Positions 24,564 to 37,608 of a stretch of DNA of 64,000 nucleotides are shown piece by piece. Position numbers and translations under genes: made by a program. Every line of letters starts with the position of its first letter. Within the stretch, counting starts at the first letter, position 1. Source of the DNA: Trichoplax sp. H2 (lineage: Eukaryota > Placozoa > Uniplacotomia > Trichoplacea); contig NOWV01000075.1 in NCBI GenBank assembly GCA_003344405.1, positions 289,618 through 353,617 of the forward strand, read 5' to 3'. The notes below the pieces were generated by a model. It was not told where the DNA came from, searched no databases, and saw nothing but the letters and a program-made list of their open reading frames with translations.

Positions 24564-27500
24564 TCTGGCAAGGGAAGAGTGGAGTATAAAATATATGCTT
24601 ATGTTAAGGTTTATAACGAATTAATTTCATTGTTCTATCGAATGATATCTTTCACTTAAAGTATTTACTTCCAATGGTTGAATGGAGATTGTATTATCCG
24701 TAAGTAAATTGACTAAAATGCGTAATTAATATTTATATTTATTAATTAATGATCTTTTCTCAGTTATCTAGCCAAAACAATTGTTAAGAAACTATAACAA
24801 TCCTATTTAATACAAAGAAGATTTCCTGTTTTGATATTTCAAGCTACTATTGAATTGCAATGGCTATGTATTATTTATAAATTTAATATCATATTCCGTT
24901 ACTATAATATTAATATATTACTAAAAAATCCAATCAATTTTAGGGTAATAGGGATTTAAAAATTCTTTTATAAAGGTGAATATATAATCATTATAATTAG
25001 GCATATAAAATGATTTCAGCGGAAACTTAATGAAGCTGAAATTGAGTTCCGTTTAATATTTATTAGGACAATAAAATAAATTCTACGTTTAATTTTTAAT
25101 GTTTCGGTGTGATCTAAATTAGGTCATGTGGTTGGTAAAGTTATATTATCAATAGTTGAATACCTTAATAATACCCGTAGTCCTTTGATGTTATAACAAT
25201 AACTTATATTATTGGTGATGCTGATACCAATTTCAATACTATTTTAAGTCTGAGTTGTGCAATGGTACATTACGTTGAAAAGTAAATTTCGCCAATAGTA
25301 CTATACATTGTATATATATATATACAACTATAGTTGGATATTGTGCAAATATACATAAATAGACTGTAGTTTGATATTGTATATAGTTCATATATATATA
25401 ACAACTGTAGTAGGATATTAGCTTGATTTGAATAATAGGTATTATTATGACCATTGAGCCAAATGTTTTAACTAGAAATTCAAATCATGTATGTTAATTT
25501 TTATAGAGGCCGTCCGGGCTTGGCCTTGCATAGCACAACGATTATGTGACAGCTATCTAACATCTCTCAATATGCGTGATTACATGAAAGCTTTTGAAGT
25601 GCAGTCACTGCTGAAACAATATGGTTGTAAACTTCACTAATTCGCATAATTAACTCAGAGGCTTTTGTTTGGTTAGACAAGTCTGATATAGTAAACACAC
25701 TTTTATATAGCACTATCCACCGTACGAAATTATTTGGAGTTATGTGGGAAGAATTGTACCGTCAATGGCTGTTGCTGTCCAAGTAGTAATGTTTATAGAT
25801 TGTGCCTTTAACAGTTATTTGCACAATATTTAAATTCTAATGTACCATTAGAAGTAGCTAATTATTGAATTTGGTGTTTTTTGAGTTCGTTGCTGTAGTG
25901 TATGCTTCTAAACGCGGTTTGCACTAGCCTATTCTAAGTAAAGATTAAACTTCCACTAGACTATAGCATAACTCCTTACTTGTGCAATCTATATTTGACA
26001 ATTCACATTGTGGAAATTTAATTATACTGTACCGTACTCTAACTTGATTGTATCGTAGAACTGTCCCCAATATAGAAGTAAGAAATTCTTATTAGCCATT
26101 CGTATTTTAAAAATGATAATTTGCTCCTGTTGTGCTTGTTACATTGGTAAAAGCTATTTTCATGCATCTATCTTATTAGTTAGTGATATTAGTACACAGA
26201 GAGCTTGCATACTTTACCTATTCTATTTTATCATAGCTATTCGATTAATCATGTTGTATTCACGCTGTAACCTTACTCGGTTATCTTCTTCATATTAGCT
26301 CAATAAAGACTACTTTTCACTAGTCATTCTTTTGTATTTTAATTGCGATAATAACGGACGCTCAATCTTCTGAAACATCATTGTTGCCATCTAATTTATT
26401 TCATATTGGTACTCGGTGTGTATAGTGTTTATTAATAATCATAGTGAGTCATATAAATCAGTTAAAATCATAATTGAATTTGACAACTAGTACAGTAAAT
26501 CGATAGGCGTGAACAACATGGTTAGTGATAATAATTATATTGTAAACATTTAAAAAAGATTAAGAGGGTGAAATTTCTGAAACTTTAAGAAAAATTTAAA
26601 TTTTCACGGTATTTAGTAGTGAAGATCTTGATAAACTTATAAACAGTGCACAGCTGCTTAGATTGAACGCAGAAAGTAAGGAAAATTTCTGTTTATTTTA
26701 TATTGACCCCAAAACTATTTCTAAAAATGAAGTATGAGAACGACTCATTAAGATGATTGCTTTGCTACCTTTAAGAAAACTTGGATTAAAATACGAAACA
26801 ACTACAGTATGGTGGATAGCCTAAAAATCGTAGTAGTAGACACGCTATATTAGTACTTCATTTCCATAGTGTGTTAAACTAATTATTTGCTACACGAATT
26901 CTCCTTTTTATTATACGTAGAAACTCCGTTATTAGACCTACAAGGTACGCACACTTGGTATAAGTTAAACTGGTTACATTGTAAATTATTAATTAAACTA
27001 AATTATGAATTGTGAGGTTATATAATTTAGACTTATGAAAAACAAGATTCATCTAGCTATAAGTTATCCTTTCCATGAAAGCAGTGCAATTTATGCTAGG
27101 AGTGTTCCGACAGATATGATTAATAAAAACATTAAACTGTACCTATATTCATAATTTTATGAATAGCTATGACGGAATGATTCATCAATAAAACACAAAT
27201 TTACCGCCTACGTATGCTTAAGTCGTCCTATTACACAAAAGAATAAGAATTTATGGCTTTCTGTTGTTTAGTAAACATCGTTTGGATATGACATAATGCA
27301 CACATACATACTGTATAATAAAGGAGTAAACTTGAATTTCGACATAGCCCCTAGGCTACAACATTTCAAGTGTAAACTGAACTACATCGGATATTGACTT
27401 AACAATGGATCTAATGGACGATATTGGTATGAATTGGGCTATTTGTCGCTTAGATGATGGCGTAGTTAAGGTGCTAAATGACCTTGTGTTCTTATTCCCT

Positions 27501-28081
27501 TTAGAAAAACGAAAATTACTCTCGTAATGATACAATATCATAAAACCTTCTATCGCTTTGGATAAAATGAAGGATGACAATGCATACTGGCCCCGTAGTT
27601 ATACAGGCATTTTTTATGATAATGAATAACATTTTTGGCTTTAATGATGAGCCTAGTATTGATATGGTGATAGATTAAATGGTCTTTATGAAAAATGTCA
27701 TCAAGTGATGTAAATATCGCTCTATTTGATCTTTGTAAGCATAATAATGAAATATATGATTTAATTGATGTTGACAAGTTCAATGATTAATTGATAGTCA
27801 GTTAATGGTGCAATATCGTCTAATTACTTTATAAACTCTTTTTTATTTATTAATCAATATCATGCTTTGATTGTGCCTAAAACGAAGCTTCCCGTACAGT
27901 TACATGGAGCATTTAGGTAGTATGTTTACAGCTTTACTTAAAAAGTAGGGAATTTAGTGCTTGATTCCAAACCATTAGGGCTCGTACCAATAAGGCCCAT
28001 AAATTTAACTTGATATTGCTTTATAGCAACCTTAGCCAAATAATACTACATGGCCAATTATGGATCTATTTCTAGAAGAAA

Positions 28082-28577
28082 TAGTCAAATTCTTTCATCA
28101 TCAGTTTTACGTGTACACAATAGCTATATGTATAGCCATACAGTATCCTCACATGTCTAAGAGTTCCTATCACCGAGTACTTTCTTTACGAAAAGTTGTA
28201 GTCGACCAGCATTCAATAATTATAATTGCTGGCTCATAGACTAGTAAAAAGATATACTTGTAGTCAAGTTCTTTCATTACCAGTTGTATATGATAGCTAT
28301 ACATATAGCCAGCCAGTACATTCATGAGTGTAACAGTTTCGATCACGGAATGCATTTCTTTATAAATGGTTGTTGTTGATCAGCATTTAATAATTGCAGG
28401 CTCATAGACTAATAAATAGAAATAAATGTAGTCAAGTTCTTTCACCACCAATTGTATGAGTATATGATAGCTATACGTATTGCTAATGTAACAGTTTCGA
28501 TCACGGAGTGCCTTTCTTTACGTAAAGCTATTGTCGAGCAGCATTCAATAATTACTTGTCCATAAACTAATAAGTAA
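28082..28577. repeat. Three-copy direct repeat, about 140-180 bp unit
   Basis: Copies at about 28082-28260, 28261-28438 and 28439-28577. Each starts TAGTCAA(A/G)TTCTTTCA and contains ATAGCTATA, then (in copies 2 and 3) AACAGTTTCGATCACGGA, a CTTTCTTTA segment and GCAT(T)TAATAATT near the end. Copies 2 and 3 are closer to each other than to copy 1. A 61-codon minus-strand frame crossing copies 1 and 2 is not kept in copy 3. Confidence 0.8.
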
Positions 28578-31529
28578 CTTCATGTCGGACAATCCTGATT
28601 TTTCTTACCTTATTCTGTCAATAAAAATTTGGTTCACAACAGAGGCTAGCTTAGATTTATAATTTCCTATCGAATTTTTTACGGAAAATATACTATATTG
28701 AACGCTGTACTCTATAATTTCACTTCTGATAATCTGCAGTAAAGTAAAATGCTAGATTGACTATTATGGTTAAAAATCGTAATAACTTAGGCTTAGAAAG
28801 GTATAACTAATACGCCATAGGGAAGCTAATGGCTAATATACCAATATATTTGATTCCATTGGTACATTAATGATGTGATCAACAGTCTACGGAACACTGC
28901 ATTTAATTCATAGCAGTAATAGTGATTTTGATACTGATACCGTCGAAATAACACTTGCTAGATATACAAGTATGTTAATAGAAATAAAGTAAATTTTCGT
29001 ATGTCTACTGTCATAGACAGGCAAGAATTAATTCTGAAAATCTAATTTTATTAGCAAATGTTGTAGCTGTATACAAAATTGGGGTTAGTAGTTTAAAGCA
29101 ATACGGTTGAAAATATGTGTGTAAGGCACTGAGAAATTTTTTCAAGCACCTATAAATTGAAAAATTGCACAGCTTCGTCTTTCAGAAATCTTAATTTAAG
29201 TAAATTTCATTGTATGTTAATTTATAGACGATCTAAATCTATTGAAGTACTACAGTAAGTTTTATGAAATGCCCTAATACAGATTAAATGCGTAAAACCG
29301 ATTAAGCCAAATTATTCTAGCTCTAGGGTACCGAGTTCATACTTTTGTATTCATAAAGATTACACAAATAACATCAAATTACGTAATGATTCAAACCTTC
29401 TACTCCGTAATACTGATAGCTCTCACCACTATATTGAATGGCTTTAGTATTCTATCAGTAATAGATATTCCATTTAAAATCAGCGATTTGTAGAGCAAAT
29501 CCAAGTTAAATTAAGCAGGTTTAGATTATCACAATGCGTCTTTACCAGATTGTAGTTTTTTTTTACCGCGAAACGTGCAAAGTATTCTCTTTTAGGACAC
29601 ATAGAGATAGGGCTTTGGTTTAAAGAAATCGAATAAATAAATTAGTAGCCTTGCGTACTAGTTGTTGAAAATTTGAATCAAACTTTTACATACATCAATC
29701 AATTAATTTCTGCTTTTATATAGTTTTAACGGTGAATGAATAGCATATAGCGTGGCTTATTTTAAAATTTTGCACCATTCAATTTTATTTACGTGATTTA
29801 CTCGAAGGTTGGACATGGTTTACACCACATTTTAGCTTAAAATTTTCTTAATTTTACGATATACGATGGCTGTTAGGGCTATTAAATAATGTTTAAGTAG
29901 AATATATAGCGACTCTAACCTGCCATAAATAATGGTGCAGTTAAATAGGATCAGTCTTTAATATTGAAAATAAAGAGGATACAGAATAATTCTATTGGTA
30001 TGATATTATAGATCTTTTAGAAAGTTTAAGATAATTGTAATTAAACCACTATGGACTATTTTTCTTTTCTTAATTTATGGTAGTAAATTTATCAAGCTAA
30101 AAACCTCTATAATGTAGTAATTTAACGTACTTAATTGTTCGCATTAATATCGGCCAAATGATTTTGTATCTACTTTCACAGATTAAATTTATGGAAATGA
30201 AGTACCGTAGTAGGTATGGATCAGTTGAGTTTTAGGTCTATAGGTAACATGGATTTTTCATTAATATTCTTTTTAATTTTTTACTATTCGATTATTAACC
30301 GCATAAATTGTATTAATTACTAATACCTATTATAGTGAATCCTTAAAAACATGGCAAATGGATTTACTATACAGAGTAAGATAAATTGTATGGATAGTTG
30401 AATTGACTATTGTAATAGATTGTCCGAAAACAACGCGAATAGTGCAATGTAAATATTCGACATTTTGAAATTATTAAGCAGGAATTGATTCTAGTATGTG
30501 GATGAAGGCATACTTTAACATTAAATTTTAATTCATACTTAATGTTTCAAACAATCAAGACAGTAAGTTCTCTAGTTCAACTTAGTAATTATTACACTAG
30601 AAAGATATACGAGTAAGTTTTTAGTTGCATAGTATACAGAAATAAAAGAATACTAAGAGCATGGTTAAATCATGGAAGTTTAAATTTTCATTAAGACACG
30701 ATAGATACCGAAATCAAGATCATCGACGATTTAACAGAATATTTTAAGAGATTTATCTGGGTAAAGTTGCTAAATTTTAAAACTCCAGCATGTTACTTGA
30801 AATATATGAAGCGAGTACCACAGAATTCTCTTATCATTAAATCTTTATGTTCACAGAAATTTTTATCGGTTAATAACGTACATTACCCATTGATAATCTA
30901 GTATGAATCCGTTTAGATACGTGTACAACTTATTTTATAAAGTAAACAGCTGGCTAAGAATCACCTGCCAGAGTTTATGATAATTAGCATATGTGTCCTT
31001 GTTGTAAATGTGCTCATAAATCGGGGTTAGCCATTTGGTAATAAAGAATCTTCGTCATGGAAGTATTAGACTGTGTATTGCATTATACTATCATATACTG
31101 TAACATTATTTCGAATAATAAGATTTATCAAAATCATAACAGTTCGTTACTCTTTCATGTTTGAATCGATAAGGGTTTGCTTCCTTTATTAATCAGCAAA
31201 ATTAAAGGATTCCCAACGATTAGATTTCTAATTGCTGACTTATTTAAAGAAAGCATTGTCAATACATGGATTGATCAGGTTTTCTTTCCCATGGAGCTTT
31301 GGTAAATATAAGCCAATGAATTAGTTTTGGGATATTTTTTTTGATACCATCTGTAAAACCAACATTTTTGCCAACAAGCTTTACTTGCAAGTTTATGAAG
31401 ATAACATAGGTCTCAAATTCTAAAATACTGGTTGATTCATTTCTTCTTACACATATCTGCTACCGTGCATCATTCTGTGTAAAAGTCCTGAAACTTCCAT
31501 TTAGAATAAATGTAATCTAAAATTGACGA

Positions 31530-32558
31530 CTAAGAAGAAGCTTTCCACAATTTCTTCAGTGGTTTAAAGCAACTTAGAGATTTTAAAGCATTGCGTAAAT
31601 GTAAATCATGACATCCATAAATAATTGGACTAAAAACAGAATTACATGAGGCTAAAAATAGCAACCATTCACGTAGGTTATATTTATTGGCAGCGCGAGA
31701 TAAGTCCCTATCGAGAACGTTAATAACCTGGAATATATGATAGGGCATCTGAAAAAGAAGATAAACTCCGACGATAATAATAACCGTTTTAGCTGCTTTC
31801 ACTCCAGATCGCGTAATAATACGCCGCTCTGATGATGGTAGACTCCCAGCTCGCAGTCTTCGATCATGATTTCTAGCGATAGTAAAAATTCTACCATAGA
31901 AAGTAACAGTTATCACTGTTGGCATCAAAAACATGAATATAGGCCAAAATGTATGCCAAATTGTCAAATTTAAGATACGATCAGCTTTTCTTTCAGATAT
32001 GACGCAAAAATATGGACAAATACGCCACCAGCTTATCATAAATGGTAGAAATGCCATAAATGTAGGCAATACCCAACAAGTAAACAGGATAGCTGCAAAC
32101 ATAATTAATTTATATTTTCTGTTTTGATCATACCAAAATGGTGATGCTACATTAATCAGCTTATCTAAACTGATTGAACTAATGTGAAAATTGATACAAC
32201 AGAAGAAAGCAAGTTGGAAAACGGTATGAGATAACTGGCAATAAATATTGGTAAATGGTATTATTGAATTACCAATCAGGATCACCTTCGCTGGAAGAAT
32301 GTAGAAAACACAGAATAAAATGTTGGCTATGCATAGGCTACCTACCAAAATATTATTTAGGATCCTCAAAGACGATTTAGCACAGATAATTCCAAGTAGA
32401 GTGATATTAATGACGAGAATTGCCGTTAAAAGAATACTCCAAACGATGGAGGCATCGATTTTTAATTGTGATGGTGGTGGATAAACGATAAACGATAAAT
32501 TCATTTTAAGATAAAATCGAGCATCTAGACAGCGTATGTAAGGTGATGAATTTACCAT
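31530..32558 (-). CDS. Class A GPCR, array member 3, divergent (342 aa)
   Basis: Complete single-exon receptor and the most diverged of the five. Key positions: N51 (1.50), N79 (2.50), C107, D132-K133-L134 in place of DRY, W162, P213/Y221, F269-Q270-M271-P272 in TM6, and S310-P311-x-x-Y314 in TM7. ICL2 keeps S-P-F-W-Y but then reads D-Q-N-R-K-Y-K. Helix 8 is altered to H-D-L-H-L-R where the others have N-K-N-L-R, and the tail is short and basic, with C330. Sequons are N3-S-S and N20-L-S, the latter ten residues after C10; N197-L-T lies near the ECL2/TM5 boundary. The frame is intact, so it is more likely a functionally specialised copy than a pseudogene. The start is set by the family N-terminus. 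Confidence 0.93.
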   Translation of the reverse strand: MVNSSPYIRCLDARFYLKMNLSFIVYPPPSQLKIDASIVWSILLTAILVINITLLGIICAKSSLRILNNILVGSLCIANILFCVFYILPAKVILIGNSIIPFTNIYCQLSHTVFQLAFFCCINFHISSISLDKLINVASPFWYDQNRKYKLIMFAAILFTCWVLPTFMAFLPFMISWWRICPYFCVISERKADRILNLTIWHTFWPIFMFLMPTVITVTFYGRIFTIARNHDRRLRAGSLPSSERRIITRSGVKAAKTVIIIVGVYLLFQMPYHIFQVINVLDRDLSRAANKYNLREWLLFLASCNSVFSPIIYGCHDLHLRNALKSLSCFKPLKKLWKASS

Positions 32559-34577
32559 AGTTTCTTTTCCAAGTGATTTCTGGATGGATTCAATTCGATA
32601 GAGAAGTTATAGCGTTAAGTAGTGAAAATGAAAGCCACAGTGAGTACTTTCGAGGTAATGATTATAGGAATTGATGCTAGCAATCTAAATAATTGCTGAA
32701 ATAGCAGCCTTAAATTGCAACGATTCTATCCAACTTTCAATTGAATAAATCGATTCAAAGTTATCTATTAAAGATTTATAAATATATGTCTACAGCAATA
32801 TCAATCAAAACGAACTAATCCAATGGGAGAAAATTCTCTATTTTTAGGCTATGGGCTATTTATTGAGCGCAACAATAAGAAATGATCAATTTTGAAGTCT
32901 GTCAGTAAAATACATGATTGTCTAGTCTATCTTTCTCATTAACAATAGCAATTCTTTCCCCAATGTGATCGTACTTTAGACATTTCAGTCATTGAAATTA
33001 CAAATAGTATATGTATTTTATCAACAATAATCATTCTTGCATTTTGGAAAATCGATGAATATAATGCGATAGCGTATCCATCGGAAGAGCAGTTCTATTG
33101 GCTATAGAAAACTAAGTTTCCATATTGATCGGATCACATAGTTTTCATCCGATTGTTTGTTGTTACATGTTGAAATCATAAAAAAACAGTTATTATAATA
33201 ATTTCAACAAATGAGAGAATCTACAGTCGAATATTATTTTAGATAGAGAAGCAATTATATTTTAGATCTAAATCACCGCTGCGTACTTAAATTTCATTTT
33301 AAATGAAAATTATAGGATTGTAATGGTAGCTAAACTGATGTTATTTTCTATCGCCAAAGTTATGCACTCTACGCTGATTTACCTTGAAAAATTTGATGAA
33401 AAGAATATAGCAGCTTTTACTTTTCACCCAAGAACGGACGTTCAGTTCCTTATGACAATTGTTTTTAATCTATTTTTTTAATTTCTGCAATAAAGGCCAT
33501 AGCAATTGGGATTTCGAATAAAAATAATGAAAAAATGAATCTGCTACAGAGTAGCAATCTATACCTATTTTATAATGTATTTGATTAATGAGTGTGTTTG
33601 ATCATTACTTAATAACTTTCAAGTGACGGAGAAAAAATTTAATCCTAATTATGATCAGTATTAAAAAAAGGAACGATAAGTTGTAATGAAGATAAAAATT
33701 CGTAAATAAAGTCCTTATATATTGGATTACTTAACAAAAAGGTAGCAATATGGAAACAAAGGCTGAGTAATAGACATCAGTAAGGAGAGCTATTTGCTAA
33801 CAATTGTTCGGAATAAACGTAGACTAGTTCTTTTTGCTTCTAGTTCTATTTGAAGGCATGCAACTTTTGAATCTACCTATTGAAACTAATTCTATACCAA
33901 TTTTATATAAGATGCGTATGAATTTATTGGGTGTCTCAGCATAGATTTCGTGTTTAATTCCACTTTATACCTTACAATATTGAAGTTCTATCGACAGCTG
34001 TGAAGATTTTTCTCTCATAAAATTTTCTAAAGTAAGTAGCTCAACCGTTGATTTCACTCAATGTACTTGTACTATTAATGACAGTGACCACAATGACTAT
34101 CAATTCGTGATAATGTAGGAATTTTAATCCATTTACCAGGATTTTGTAGCAAATTACAGTATTTTTTCAAAAGCGTAGCTAATAATAGAAAATATAATAC
34201 AGCTGTTTCAATTGATAGGTTCTTAAAGTTGATCATAATATGGACACTGGCAATACATCCGTAAGCCGGTCTATCTTCTGTGGCATTTTATATGTACACT
34301 ATAGAGTGCATCTCTGAAATATCGATATTTCGTCGATCAAAAGGCTATCAAAACACCTATGCATCTCTCTTAGGTGTATCAATTTTGTGACAATTTCCTC
34401 CAAGCAAGTACGGTACTTCTTGAAAGTATTATCCATGGTCGATGAGATCGTTACACCTTAGACAACTGTAGCGAGTACAAAGAATGATTCTCATCGGAAA
34501 TGCTTAGTAAATTTACGGAATATTCTTTAGATGATAAACATCTTCGATCATTTGTACCATGTTCGAAAACACCCTTT

Positions 34578-35278
34578 CCGGTGATTAAGCCTTTCTTTAA
34601 AAATAATGTTTAATTAAATAAGAGAGTACGTGTTGCCATATGGATTTATATCTAATTTTCGTTCTTGAGCTTAACAGCTAGTTTCAACCTGGTGTGAATA
34701 AGTATTGTGCTAGTGTTAGGATTTAAAATTTGATTATGCAAGCATTGATATAGCCCAAAACTATAGCTATAAGATGTTATCTGAAAAAAGATTCCTTGAC
34801 ATGGTCCAGCATTTCCTTTTATGAGAAATGTTGAAACATGTCTTGATGCCTGATCCATCAACAGTAATGATGAGAAAGTTATTACCTGACAAAGAATATG
34901 TCAGAAAAATAAGAGTTAACGACATATAAACTAGCAATGTTGAAGAAAAGAATCATTTGTAATATGTCCATAAACACGACCCGGTGATTAAGCTTTTCTT
35001 CAAAGATAAATTTTTATTTAAATAACAAGAGGACGCATTGCCAGATGGATTTATATCTAATTTTCATTCGTGATTTTAACAGCTAGTTTAAGTCTAACGT
35101 GCTTAAGTATTGTAGCCAATGTTAGGATTTAAATTTAATTATACAAGTATTGATATGACCCAAACTATATTTAAGAAGTTATCTGCAAAATGATTTCATG
35201 ACCTTGAAACGGTCCAGCATCTGCTTTGCGAGGAATTTTGTAATATAATTTAAAGTCTGAGCCATCAATAGTAATTTT
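34578..35278. repeat. Two-copy direct repeat, about 295 bp unit
   Basis: Copy 1 (34578-34870) and copy 2 (34981-35278) both open CCGGTGATTAAGC and share GGATTTATATCTAATTTTC, TTAACAGCTAGTTT, TGTTAGGATTTAAA and GGTCCAGCAT. A further piece downstream of copy 1 (about 34881-34932) reappears at about 35597-35645, so the original unit was longer and copy 2 was later split by some 310 bp. Confidence 0.75.
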
Positions 35279-36977
35279 TATGTGCACGTATGGAATTTAT
35301 TGCTGATGTAATGATTAACTCTATCATTAATTACCGAGATTTAGATATGGTTCTTTATGTAGTGTAATTATCTTAAATTAGTAATCTGTACTTGAGTGTG
35401 AATGCATAAAAATAAACGGTATTTAAGGTTGTGCAATTTAAGCTAGAGAGAGAGTTATCGGAAAGTCATTGATTAGATCTGGTATTGTTAGTGGTTGGTA
35501 ATTTCTATTTTTCTAAGTAATGAATTGAATATATTGTCAGATCTACAAGTCTGCTCGTTTTTAATTACTCTACAGCTACAGAATTGAAACAAGATATTAC
35601 CTGCCAATAAATATGCCAGAAATAAGAGTTATCGTATATAAACTATTAGGAGATATAGTTTTAATAGAAATACTACTTCATTGTATATTATTAAAGAATC
35701 GAAACTCTTTACTTTCTCTCTTATAATTCTCATAGTATTTGCCGGAGTGATTTCTGCTTTAACTATAGTAATATCATAAAATCATATCTGTATGACTCAA
35801 ATCCAGTGTAGAGATAGTCTGTTACGTTTTTCGATTCTATTGGATGAGCTGTAACTGAAATATGACTGATTAGTTATAGCTAATTAAGGAAAGCAACAGT
35901 AATATTAATATAAATCTTCGTATTACGCCATATTATAACAGTCGACCTTCCGGAATTCTTAATCTAGCAAATCAATTCTTTTCCAGTTTAAAATGACATG
36001 TTCTTTGTCTTAAACGTACACTTTACGGTGCCTTCATATGAATACTGATTTATTCTAAATTTTTTTCTATTCACCATCATTCATGATTATGTAGCACTGC
36101 ATCATCGGATTTGTTCATTTCTAGAGAGCGTAATTACTGTCAGCTCTGCATTATACATGACAGCGGTAATGTGTATAAACGATATCTTGTATGATGTATC
36201 ATTAGTAGAGGAGTGAGGAATGAAATAGCTTTCAAATAAAGTATAAAACGGGAATTATTGCTTCATTTTTTATAACGAAATAACTATCGCAAATCAGCCC
36301 ATAGGGAAAATGGCGATTAAGCCGATATTTTATAAAAAGTATAGTACAATATAGGTAAATCTCGCGATGGATTTTATGCACGTTAATAAAAGCATTCAAT
36401 TAACTTTAAACTATTTTTACGTAAAAGAAAAGCAAGTGTGGGACATCTTTAGTCTATTTAAAAGCCTTATCTAGACAGCTATTGAATGAAATACGATTGT
36501 AAGCTACCATCAAGTAACAAGGTATACTTATCTATGCTAAAAAAGTTCAAAATCCTATCCTTCGAAATTCGTCTTCATCTTCGTCCTCTGATTATTTTAT
36601 CGAAAGACTTTTAAATGTCGTTATTACTCATTCTAATTCATTAATCATTTCTTTATTTTATTCACTATTCGGTATAGGAATTGGCTATTGCTGTTGGCTA
36701 TAGTCTAAGCTGAGTATCAATATAAAATGCAATAATTATGATCCAGAAAGAGATCCCAAAATCTTGCTCACGAATTTGTGAATAATTAATTACTAACGCA
36801 GATACTGTATACCGTTATATTTTGATGCTGGGCTAATAAGATTGGACAATGTACCTTATCCCCCCCTTCCCGCATAAGACACAAGTCAATTTCTTGGGTT
36901 TGTCTGAGGTAAGACTGTATGAAAGACTAATCCAATATTGTCCCTTGCAACTACAATAGGTCTAAAATAACATGTGA

Positions 36978-37349
36978 TCGCTAATGAGAATAACAAGCGT
37001 TAATCAGATGCATGCGATGTTTTATTCCTGTCCCCTCGGCCTACCAAGCACATTATCCCGAAAAGCAAGTTATGACAAGAGGTCTCGTCCCTCGTCTCCA
37101 TCACAGAAAGGCGACCAGCTTAGAATGTAGATTAAATTGAATAACAATAGGTCCACCTCTTGCAAAGGAGTAATCAAAGGGGTTGTAAAAAAACCGCAAT
37201 CTTATATTGCTACTATCAAAGGAAAGGACTATCGACGCAACGGCCACTTGATGAAAGAAAAGGAATACTTACCTAGCGGAAATCAACATTTAAAGAATCA
37301 ATATATCGCAGCTGTAGATACCGTAATGCAACAGATTTACAGCGAATGA
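36978..37349 (+). pseudogene. Ty3/Gypsy-type Pol C-terminal (integrase end) relic
   Basis: One plus-strand frame is open here except for a TAG at 37128-37130, and ends at TGA 37347-37349. The conceptual product carries the hallmark tail of Ty3/Gypsy-like integrases: K-A-S-Y-D-K-R, then Q-K-G-D-Q-L-R-M, K-G-V-V-K-K-P-Q-S-Y-I, and G-K-D-Y-R-R-N-G-H-L. These resemble the family pattern Y-(Y)-D, x-G-D-x-V, P-R-S-Y-x-V and Y-R-R-N-R-x-H-L. No integrase catalytic core, RNase H or reverse transcriptase is recognisable upstream, so this is a 5'-truncated dead copy. The call rests on remembered motif patterns, not a search. Confidence 0.65.
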
Positions 37350-37514
37350 AGCCGTCAGCTATCATACACAAGACTAGATCTGGTCGATAATGAAGCCTAA
37401 TACTAAATGTACAAACTGAAATAACCCTATTCGCTTTAAGTCAGCATAGGTTATGATTCTAGCTGTTATTACTATATAAGCTTGCTTTATTAATTGATTT
37501 ATAACATTGACGTG

Positions 37515-37608
37515 AAACGGGAGATATAGATATTATATGTGAACACATGTTGCAATAATTGTCATTTAGTGAGCTGATCTTGAAACTTAATAAAGTATCT
37601 CTGTCACA
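37515..37608 (+). mobile_element. Polypurine tract and short LTR-like end of the Gypsy relic
   Basis: About 165 bp after the pol stop there is a purine-rich AAACGGGAGA (37515-37524) and then TGTGAACACATG from 37538. This is the order expected for a polypurine tract followed by a 3' LTR. AATAAA follows at 37589-37594, and TGTCACA ends at 37608. TGTGA and TCACA form short inverted ends. If correct the LTR would be only about 71 bp; very short LTRs exist in some Gypsy lineages, but internal deletion is also possible. Confidence 0.4.

Larger units (their letters stand above)
24392..31529. other. Spacer between receptors 2 and 3
   Basis: About 7 kb with no supported gene. It includes a short TA microsatellite (25311-25324), a slightly less AT-rich stretch with overlapping short plus-strand open frames (25491-25780), another open stretch (26600-26824, +, one internal TGA), two overlapping minus-strand frames (27356-27783) and a three-copy repeat (28082-28577). 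The open stretches are weak relic candidates treated under findings. Confidence 0.6.

Noticed and set aside
28170-28355. 61-codon minus-strand ORF
   Set aside because: Lies across units of the three-copy repeat and is not maintained in the third copy.
31933-32127. Plus-strand ORF inside receptor 3
   Set aside because: Antisense shadow of the receptor gene, not kept in the paralogues.
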